DNA of 64,000 nucleotides, taken from the NCBI GenBank assembly GCA_036321795.1, contig JAWQCY010000003.1, forward strand, positions 124,001 to 188,000, written 5' to 3'. Below, piece by piece: positions 57,447 through 64,000 of this stretch. Below the pieces are notes generated by a model. The model was not told the DNA's origin. It searched no databases and was given only the letters and a program-made list of their open reading frames with translations. The position numbers were made by a program, and so were the translations under genes. Each line of letters starts with the position of its first letter. Position 1 is the stretch's first letter. Origin of the DNA: CAKVON01 sp902475665. Lineage in GTDB: Bacteria > Actinomycetota > Coriobacteriia > Coriobacteriales > Atopobiaceae.

Positions 57447-58246
57447 TGCTTCGCATGACAAATCATCACATCAATCGTTCTGATAGCCCCTGCCCTTCAG
57501 CCGACAAGGGCAGGGTTTATCTGTTTGATGCGATTAGAGGTTTCTCAGTTGCTTCAATGGTGTGCTTTCATTTGACCTATGACCTCGTATTCCTTTGGGG
57601 TTATGAGTTGCCATGGTTTTATGGTCTATACCAGGACATTTGGCGCAACTCGATTTCCTGGACCTTCTTATTCCTTGCAGGAATTATGTGCCACTACTCA
57701 AGGAACAACGCAGCTAGGTCATTAAAACTTCTCGTTCTATCCGCGCTTATATTCATTGCCACTTCGATAGCGGCTGTCGATACACCAATTAATTTCGGAA
57801 TCATCTTCTGTCTTGGATTATGCGGTTTTATTGCATGGTCAGTAGAGCGTTGCGGCGGATTGGAGCTTGCAGATAGTAAGTGTCTCCTATTTGGACTCTT
57901 ATCTCTGACACTTTTTGCAATTTGCCTACATGTGCCAAGTGGCTATATAACCACGCCATTTGGCTCGTATCAAATTCCGAGGGCAATGTATTCTAGTGGT
58001 CTATTTTCATGGGCGGGATTTCCAGGACCTGGTTTTACCTCGGGCGATTACTATCCGATATTGCCTTATGCGTTTATGTATCTCGCTGGATTGTTTTTTG
58101 GGAGACCTATCAAGCATCAAATTGAGCTTTTAAGTCATCCGCCAATTCGTTGCAAAGCGCTGGAGCTGCTCGGCAGACATGCCCTTCTCGTATATATTGT
58201 TCATCAGCCGCTGATACTTATACTACTGACATTAAGCTTCGGATGA
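57446..58246 (+). CDS. DUF1624-type integral membrane protein
   Basis: 266 residues, ATG overlapping the lexA stop. Starts LFDAIRGFSVASMVCFHLTYDL, the DUF1624 (heparan-alpha-glucosaminide N-acetyltransferase-like) signature, followed by about seven membrane helices and GRHALLVYIVHQPLIL at the end. Substrate unknown. Convergent with hflX (15-base overlap). Confidence 0.85.
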   Translation: MLRMTNHHINRSDSPCPSADKGRVYLFDAIRGFSVASMVCFHLTYDLVFLWGYELPWFYGLYQDIWRNSISWTFLFLAGIMCHYSRNNAARSLKLLVLSALIFIATSIAAVDTPINFGIIFCLGLCGFIAWSVERCGGLELADSKCLLFGLLSLTLFAICLHVPSGYITTPFGSYQIPRAMYSSGLFSWAGFPGPGFTSGDYYPILPYAFMYLAGLFFGRPIKHQIELLSHPPIRCKALELLGRHALLVYIVHQPLILILLTLSFG

Positions 58247-59551
58247 CGCTTGGTCATTGGATATACCTACTGAATACGGGAGTAGCATGGCTTGCATACG
58301 CTTCGATGCACTGACCGTTAAAAGCAAACCCTCATTTTCATAGGTCTCTCTAATTACCCTACAGCGCTCATGAGCCATCTTCATTAGATAGCCCTTCGAA
58401 TAAGGAATCCGAACGGTAAGAATCGAATCTCCTTCTGATGCCTTACGCGAGATTTCGAACAACAATTCATCAATGTCAGAACCATATGCAGCTGAAACGA
58501 AAAGACAGCCTGGATACTGTGCGCGCAATTCATCGACTTTCTCAGACCGAATTAAATCGACCTTATTTAGAACGACGAGATACGGTGTGTCCCCCACTCC
58601 AATTTGTTTGAGAATTGAATCGACAGTTCTCAGCTCACGAGACAGATTAGAATCGCTTGCGTCCACAACACGCAGTACAAGGTCGGCATTCTTAACTTCC
58701 GAAAGAGTCGACTTAAAAGACTCAATGAGGGTCGTAGGTAGTTTTTGGATAAAACCGACAGTATCAGTAAGCGTGAACTTCCTGCCCTCATCCAAGTCCA
58801 ATGCTCGCGTCGTGGGATCAAGCGTTGCAAATAGCTCGTCTTTCGCATACACATCTGAGCCAGACAGCCTATTTAGCAGCGTAGACTTGCCCGCATTCGT
58901 ATAACCAGCCATGGCAACTCGATAGACGCCAGACTCCCAGCGCGCCTTGCTCTGAGTCGAACGGCGAGTATCTAGACGGGCAAGCTCGTTACGCAGGGTG
59001 GTCATACGCTTGCGAATAAGACGTCTGTCTACCTCAAGCTGGCTTTCACCCTGACCAAACCTAGAGCCAATGCCGCCTCTCGTTTGCTCACCAACAAGGT
59101 GACTCCACATTCCACGAAGACGTGGATATAGATACTGCAATTGAGCAAGCTGAACCTGCAAGCGACCCTCATGCGTTGTTGCATGAACGCCAAATATATC
59201 GAGAATCAATGCCGTACGGTCAATAATCTTAACTGGCGAGCCCACAATCTTTTCGAGATTTGATTGCTGAGACGGCGTGAGTTCATCGTCAAAGATGACA
59301 ACATCGGCATCGAGGCTCTTCACCAGATGAACGAGCTCTTCGGTCTTTCCTGAACCAATAAAAGTTCTCGAAACGGGTTTATCGAGCCTTTGGGTGAGAG
59401 AAGCAACGACTTCAGCCCCATCAGTTTGAGCAAGACGTTCAAGCTCAGCCATTGAGTCTTCAAGTGGCCACTCAGAAGACCCTAGGTCAACTCCAACGAG
59501 GATGGCTTTTTCAGGCACAAAGGCAGTATCAAAAGGTTTAAACCGTGCCAT
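58232..59551 (-). CDS. hflX: GTPase HflX
   Basis: 439 residues. The N-terminal HflX domain, with LDADVVIFDDELTPSQQSNLEKI and the GXG linker GIGSRFGQGESQLEVDRR, precedes the G domain. G motifs: GYTNAGKSTLLNRL, DTVGFIQKLP, LNKVDL. Binds ribosomes and rescues stalled ones. Its start overlaps the miaA stop. Confidence 0.95.
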   Translation of the reverse strand: MARFKPFDTAFVPEKAILVGVDLGSSEWPLEDSMAELERLAQTDGAEVVASLTQRLDKPVSRTFIGSGKTEELVHLVKSLDADVVIFDDELTPSQQSNLEKIVGSPVKIIDRTALILDIFGVHATTHEGRLQVQLAQLQYLYPRLRGMWSHLVGEQTRGGIGSRFGQGESQLEVDRRLIRKRMTTLRNELARLDTRRSTQSKARWESGVYRVAMAGYTNAGKSTLLNRLSGSDVYAKDELFATLDPTTRALDLDEGRKFTLTDTVGFIQKLPTTLIESFKSTLSEVKNADLVLRVVDASDSNLSRELRTVDSILKQIGVGDTPYLVVLNKVDLIRSEKVDELRAQYPGCLFVSAAYGSDIDELLFEISRKASEGDSILTVRIPYSKGYLMKMAHERCRVIRETYENEGLLLTVSASKRMQAMLLPYSVGISNDQASSEA

Positions 59552-60486
59552 CAGCGATCCCGTCCAATCGTACGGGCGTCACGAAGAACGACGGAAGCTG
59601 CCTCTTCAGGAGAAAGCTCATCCATATCCAAAACATTCGCACGTCCATCTCGCTTAATCCAAGAGAGCTGCCTCTTGGCATAGCGCCTTGTACGCGCCTT
59701 CGTACTGCCAATAGCATCATCGAGCTTGATTCTGCCCTGAAGGTAGTCAATGCACTCGGAATATCCGATAGCCTGACTCGCGGTCAAACTAAGCTCTATG
59801 CCACTCGACAGAAGCGTCTCAACCTCATCAACGAGACCAGATTCAAACATGGTATCGACACGTGCGTCAATCCTTCCATACAACCGCTCGCGACTCATTG
59901 TGAGCGCAAAGATGCGTGACGGGTAATGGGGAGAACGTGACTTTAAGCCCCTATGTCTGACCGCATAGGACGTGCCCTCATCAAGGAGCTCAAGAGCTCG
60001 CACAACCCTGCGAACATTGTTTGGATGAATCAGTTCGGCGCTCATCGGATCTCGCTCGTTAAGCATGGCGTATAGGGCACCAACGCCCTTCTCGGCAGCA
60101 ATCGCCTCATAACGCGAGCGTGTTACGTTCCCAACAGCACCTGCAGGAAACTCCATCTCGTCAATTACGGCATCAAGGTATAAGCCAGTACCTCCGCACA
60201 AGACTGGGGTGCGTCCATTGGAGAGAAGGGCATCTACGCAGTTGCGAGCATCGGCCTGGAATAACTCGACCGAATAGTCGTCGCCAGGATCACAAACGTC
60301 AACCATGAGCAACGGAACACGTCTTTCGGCGACTGGAACCTTTGCGGTACCAATGTCCATGCCTCGATACACCTGCATGGCATCAACGGACACAACGGCC
60401 GAATCGAGGGCCTCAGCAACAATGTCAGCAATCTCGCTCTTCCCCGAAGCGGTAGGTCCAACTATGCAGAATACCCTGGAGCACAT
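59551..60486 (-). CDS. miaA: tRNA dimethylallyltransferase
   Basis: 311 residues. IVGPTASGKSEIAD P-loop, VSVDAMQVYRGMDIGTAK, CGGTGLYLDAV, RYAKRQLSWIKRD. Adds the isopentenyl group to A37. Overlaps miaB by one base; together they make ms2i6A. Confidence 0.96.
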   Translation of the reverse strand: MCSRVFCIVGPTASGKSEIADIVAEALDSAVVSVDAMQVYRGMDIGTAKVPVAERRVPLLMVDVCDPGDDYSVELFQADARNCVDALLSNGRTPVLCGGTGLYLDAVIDEMEFPAGAVGNVTRSRYEAIAAEKGVGALYAMLNERDPMSAELIHPNNVRRVVRALELLDEGTSYAVRHRGLKSRSPHYPSRIFALTMSRERLYGRIDARVDTMFESGLVDEVETLLSSGIELSLTASQAIGYSECIDYLQGRIKLDDAIGSTKARTRRYAKRQLSWIKRDGRANVLDMDELSPEEAASVVLRDARTIGRDR

Positions 60487-61853
60487 TACCTCGGATCACC
60501 GACCATGGGGCCACGGAGGTACCAGGTACGCGCCTCATCAACATGGACCGTTACCATCTTGCCGACAACAGCCTCAGGGACAGTACCCTCTGGCAGTGAG
60601 AAATGTACGGTCTGGTTCTTGGGGCTATGGCCAACCATGACTCGATCATCGCTCTTGGAGATACCCTCGACGAGAACCTCCACATCACGATCAAGCTCAA
60701 TTTGGCTCGCATCATAAGCAAGGTCTTGGACAAGCTTCGCAAGTCTGTCGAAGCGTTCCTGAATGACCTCATGAGGGGTCGGGTCGATAATCTTTGCAGC
60801 TGGAGTTCCAGGTCGCTTCGAGTAGATAAACGTATATGCCGAAGCAAAGCCAACCTCGCGCACGAGGGACAGCGTCTGCTCGAAATCAGCTTCCGTTTCG
60901 CCCGGGAAGCCAACGATAATATCAGTGGAGAGCGCGATGTCAGGCATTGCGACACGAATATCGTCGACAAGCTGCAGATAGTCCTCACGAGAATAATGAC
61001 GATTCATCTTCTTGAGGACATTGGTTGATCCGCTCTGGACTGCCAGGTGCAACTGGGGCATAACGGCGGGCGTCTCCGCCATCGCGGCGATAGTTTCCGC
61101 CGAGAGATCCTTGGGGTGGGAAGAAGTGAAGCGAATGCGCTCGATGCCAGTCTCCCCCACCTTTCGAAGAAGCTCGGCAAAACGAGGCGCACCATAGCGG
61201 TCGCGACCGTAAGAATTGACGTTCTGCCCCAGAAGGGTAATCTCACGAACACCGTCATCAACTAGGTGCTCAGCCTCGATTACAACGTCCTCGAAAATGC
61301 GGCTGTGCTCACGACCACGAACGTACGGAACGATGCAGTAGCTACAAAAGTTGTTGCATCCAGTCATAATCGGCAGCCAGGCATGAAAAGCCTGTGCCCT
61401 ATGACTAGGCAGGTCAGAAGAGAAGCCCGTGTACGGCTCCTCAACGTCAGTCTCCAGAGCATGGCCCTTATCGGCAAAAGCACTAGAGAGAAGTGCTGGC
61501 AGGCTTGCGATTGCCTGAGTCCCGAAAACAACGTCGACGTTAGGAATGTGCTCGCGAATCTTATCGCCATCGCGCTGCGCGATACAGCCGCCGACGGCGA
61601 CCACACGCTTGCCACAAGGGGGCTTTGGCGCGCTGACCATAGCAGAGACTTGTCCGTACAGACGGGTATCCGCCTTCTCCCTAACGCAACACGTCATATA
61701 GACGACTACATCGGCTTCTTCAGGAGATGCAACCTCAATAAGGCCAATTGAGTCAAGTAGGCCAGCGACACGCTCGGAATCATGCATGTTCATCTGGCAA
61801 CCAAACGCCTTAACAATATAGGTTTTACCGACAAGCATCGGAAAGTCAGACAT
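60486..61853 (-). CDS. miaB: tRNA-2-methylthio-N6-dimethylallyladenosine synthase
   Basis: 455 residues from the ATG at 61853. UPF0004 domain with FGCQMNMHDSERV and TCCVREKAD, the radical-SAM cluster motif GCNNFCSYCIVPYVRG, and a C-terminal TRAM domain. Thiomethylates i6A37. The ATG at 61886 would overlap spoVS. Confidence 0.96.
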   Translation of the reverse strand: MSDFPMLVGKTYIVKAFGCQMNMHDSERVAGLLDSIGLIEVASPEEADVVVYMTCCVREKADTRLYGQVSAMVSAPKPPCGKRVVAVGGCIAQRDGDKIREHIPNVDVVFGTQAIASLPALLSSAFADKGHALETDVEEPYTGFSSDLPSHRAQAFHAWLPIMTGCNNFCSYCIVPYVRGREHSRIFEDVVIEAEHLVDDGVREITLLGQNVNSYGRDRYGAPRFAELLRKVGETGIERIRFTSSHPKDLSAETIAAMAETPAVMPQLHLAVQSGSTNVLKKMNRHYSREDYLQLVDDIRVAMPDIALSTDIIVGFPGETEADFEQTLSLVREVGFASAYTFIYSKRPGTPAAKIIDPTPHEVIQERFDRLAKLVQDLAYDASQIELDRDVEVLVEGISKSDDRVMVGHSPKNQTVHFSLPEGTVPEAVVGKMVTVHVDEARTWYLRGPMVGDPR

Positions 61854-61854
61854 C

Positions 61855-62172
61855 TTATGCCTCCGTCCCCATCTTCTCCGCAACACCCTGCGAAGCTACT
61901 GGGGCGCTAATCCTGTGAACATATACAGCAATCTTTATGGCAGTACGATTCTCCCCGCCAATTTCAATATCAGAAAAAGTAGGAGCACAAGAGATGTCTA
62001 CACCAGTAGGAATCAAGAAGCCCCTGGCTATAGCAATAGCCTTAATGGACTGATTAACTGCACCAGCGCCAACACACTGCAAATTAACGGGAACATTGTC
62101 CTTAACCATGCCAGCAATTGCGCCGGCAACAGAAGCTGGCGAAGACTTACTCGAGACCTTCAAGAATTCCAT
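61855..62172 (-). CDS. Stage V sporulation protein S family protein
   Basis: 105 residues, one base upstream of miaB. LKVSSKSSPASVAGAIAGMVKDN, QCVGAGAVNQSIKAIAIARGFL, DISCAPTFSDIEI cover the whole SpoVS fold. Such proteins bind nucleic acid or act in regulation also in bacteria that make no spores. Confidence 0.92.
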   Translation of the reverse strand: MEFLKVSSKSSPASVAGAIAGMVKDNVPVNLQCVGAGAVNQSIKAIAIARGFLIPTGVDISCAPTFSDIEIGGENRTAIKIAVYVHRISAPVASQGVAEKMGTEA

Positions 62173-62280
62173 TACGTAACTCCAGTGCGAGAGTGGGATA
62201 TTTACGGTTCGAATTAATCATTTGTTGCTTATGTTACGACAGATAGTCACAGCCCGCATGACAATATGCCTGCAATTAGC

Positions 62281-63363
62281 CTAATCATCCTTATCGAGGT
62301 CAAAGGTGACAGTGAGACGATTCTTGCTAACACGAACTTTGGGATCCGAGGCAAGGCGCAAGTAATACCTGCTTGCGATGAAATCGAAACCGCGCTCCAT
62401 AATCCGAGAGAACTCCTCCGCATCCGACGAAGAAAGCCTAAGCCCTCGGCGGTCGCGTAGCAGATCTATCTCCTCATCAGATGAAGTGTCTTTGCGATGG
62501 AGTAAATGGGCAAGGACACTTCGTACAGGACGAATCTGCCCAGCAAGAATTCTATGAGCTGTTCGCTCCGACATGTCGAGACCAAGGGAAGCGGCCACCT
62601 CCATAAGCTCTTGCGCATCGGAAGCGGCGTAAAGCCTATGAGTAACTGGGAGCTCCTCAAGGTTGTCACAAAACAGAATGCGAGATCTGTCAACGTCGCT
62701 AGCAACTCGTTGACGTATGGTTGCAACTATCTCGGCGGGAGACCCAAGAAATACCTCGCATACACTCTTCTCTTCGAGAGCAAACTCGCAACAGGCCCTA
62801 ATGATGTTGTGAGGGCCGCGTACGACCGACTGCTCTCCATCGTCATTCGTGCCGACACTCGGCCAGCTTGACTGATCCTTACGCTCGGAGAGTCTCGTAG
62901 CATCAGTAATCACACGAATGGAACAGCCAAGACCGGCACCGGAGTCCATTACAGATGCAGATTCAGCATTTTCCCTAACAGAATAAAGGGCCATGCCCCT
63001 ACCATGGACACCCCATCTGTCCATATGCATGGTTTCGAGCTTAGAAGTAACTCGAGCGTCAAACACTCGCTCTTGCATGTCAGAAGGAATGCCATCGCCA
63101 TCATCCAGAAGAACAAGCGTGCGCTTATCAGCCTCTTTAGTCGTAGCAACAAAAATCTTGCTCGCATGTGCGTCTCGAGAATTGCGAAGCATTTCAACGC
63201 ATACATCCTCCACACAGCGGATGTCATGCTTTGCTTGCCTTCGCTCCGCCTCGGCAACACGCAGGCGAACAAACCCTTCGCCGAGGTTTTCCTCGACACG
63301 AAGGGTTCGCTCGCCTGCTACAGAAGCGACAAAACCAAGGAGGTCTGAATCCTCCCGAGCCAT
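62281..63363 (-). CDS. GHKL-fold ATPase (HATPase_c), function unknown
   Basis: 360 residues. N box CVEMLRNSRDAHASKIF near 55, G1 LLDDGDGIPSDM near 83 and G2 WGVHGRGMALYSV near 118 define a GHKL ATP site in the first 150 residues. The rest (about 190-360) is helical and unrecognised. There is no kinase dimerisation domain and no MutL-type core. Lies between spoVS and rny on one strand. Confidence 0.75.
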   Translation of the reverse strand: MAREDSDLLGFVASVAGERTLRVEENLGEGFVRLRVAEAERRQAKHDIRCVEDVCVEMLRNSRDAHASKIFVATTKEADKRTLVLLDDGDGIPSDMQERVFDARVTSKLETMHMDRWGVHGRGMALYSVRENAESASVMDSGAGLGCSIRVITDATRLSERKDQSSWPSVGTNDDGEQSVVRGPHNIIRACCEFALEEKSVCEVFLGSPAEIVATIRQRVASDVDRSRILFCDNLEELPVTHRLYAASDAQELMEVAASLGLDMSERTAHRILAGQIRPVRSVLAHLLHRKDTSSDEEIDLLRDRRGLRLSSSDAEEFSRIMERGFDFIASRYYLRLASDPKVRVSKNRLTVTFDLDKDD

Positions 63364-63372
63364 TATCTGCGC

Positions 63373-64000
63373 CTACTTGGCTACGTCGACAGCGCGGGAC
63401 TCACGAATGACAACGACGCGAACCTGACCGGGGTACTCCATCTCGTCCTCGATTTGCTTCGCGATGTCATGGGCAAGAACCGTCGCCTCGGAATCGGACA
63501 CCTTGCCTGGCTCAACCATGACGTGAAGCTCACGACCAGCCTGCATGGCATACGTGCGCTCAACTCCATCATGAGCGTTCGAGATCTCCTCAAGTTTCTC
63601 GAGACGCTTGATGTAATTCTCGGCAGACTCGCGACGAGCGCCAGGACGAGCGGCAGAAACAGCGTCAGCGGCCTGAACAAGAACATCAAGGACGCTGCTC
63701 GGCTCGACATCGGCATGATGCGCCTCAATGGCGTGGACAATCTCAGGTCGCTCACCATAGCGACGAGCAAGATCAGCGCCAATCACGGCATGGGGGCCCT
63801 CAACCTCATGGTCAATGGCCTTACCAAGGTCGTGCAGCAAGCCAGCGCGCTTGTACGGGACGGAATCAACGCCAAGCTCAGAAGCCATGATTCCACAAAG
63901 CTCGGAAACCTGAATTGAGTGCTGGAGAACATTCTGTCCAAAAGACGTGCGATACCTAAGCGCGCCAAGAGTCTTCACAATCTCGGGGTGCAGATCGTGA
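63373..64000 (-). CDS. rny: Ribonuclease Y, C-terminal part (5' end outside window)
   Basis: About 208 residues visible. HPEIVKTLGALRYRTSFGQNVLQHSIQV precedes the HD motif GLLHDLGKAIDHEVEG, then HHADVEPSS and the closing segment EMEYPGQVRVVVIRE. Membrane-anchored endoribonuclease starting mRNA decay. The transmembrane and KH parts lie beyond the window. Confidence 0.93.
   Translation of the reverse strand, partial: HDLHPEIVKTLGALRYRTSFGQNVLQHSIQVSELCGIMASELGVDSVPYKRAGLLHDLGKAIDHEVEGPHAVIGADLARRYGERPEIVHAIEAHHADVEPSSVLDVLVQAADAVSAARPGARRESAENYIKRLEKLEEISNAHDGVERTYAMQAGRELHVMVEPGKVSDSEATVLAHDIAKQIEDEMEYPGQVRVVVIRESRAVDVAK

Overview
The window is about 64 kb of chromosome from a high-GC actinomycete of the class Coriobacteriia, most likely Atopobiaceae or an Olsenella-like genus. 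The lineage is inferred from gene content and order, not from a marker search. Pointers are a GarA-type FHA gene followed by a MerR gene, SpoVS beside miaB and rny in an apparently non-sporulating lineage, and actinobacterial codon use. A nearly complete temperate siphophage prophage (about 8.65-43.43 kb) splits the chromosomal genes at a tRNA-Pro(GGG).

Left chromosomal block (1-8.6 kb), all on the + strand: end of plsY, gpsA, rpe, a cysteine desulfurase, a coiled-coil zinc-ribbon protein, coaBC, endonuclease IV, an ABC-F ATPase and an acyl-CoA thioesterase. Then comes tRNA-Pro with its promoter.

Prophage: integrase (-), a repressor-like gene (-) divergent from a Cro-like gene (+), and a recombination/replication module (DUF1351-type protein, PD-(D/E)XK nuclease, Sak4-like P-loop ATPase, DUF669-type SSB, DnaB/RecA-like ATPase). 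This is followed by many tiny accessory genes (SANT/Myb-like repeats, zinc ribbons, MazG-like, DUF3310), a late-regulator-like gene with 20-bp tandem repeats behind it, HNH, a ParB-DUF4417 fusion and a JAMM-like gene. Packaging and head genes follow (terminase, portal, MuF, scaffold, capsid, connectors). The tail block has a tail tube, tail chaperones with a -1 slippery site, tape measure, a lectin-type tail protein split by an in-frame TGA, a hub and fibers. The lysis genes are an LC3-type holin and an NlpC/P60-like endolysin. Two tiny genes (a membrane peptide and a ribbon-helix-helix-like protein) sit next to attR.

Immediately right of attR (43.43-45.96 kb) is a scrambled remnant of a second, related prophage that used the same tRNA. 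It starts with a 3' integrase fragment almost identical to the resident one and ends in its own membrane-peptide/RHH pair and a degenerate third tRNA-Pro 3' end. Four 36-bp direct repeats lie at its internal junctions. Between them are a palindrome array, an orphan toxin-like domain and an inverted block of terminase-region pseudogenes. This is the most unusual structure in the window.

Right chromosomal block (46-64 kb): pgsA, a DacA-type carboxypeptidase, a GcvT-like protein, a MalY/PatB lyase, RidA, FHA (GarA-like), MerR, apt and a CLC transporter on +. On - are trxB, dut, nrdR and a LysM gene divergent from lexA (four LexA-like boxes lie between them). A DUF1624 membrane protein follows lexA. 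The - strand run hflX, miaA, miaB, spoVS, a GHKL ATPase and rny (cut by the window end) completes the block. Base composition falls visibly from about 52.5 kb to 60 kb compared with the prophage.
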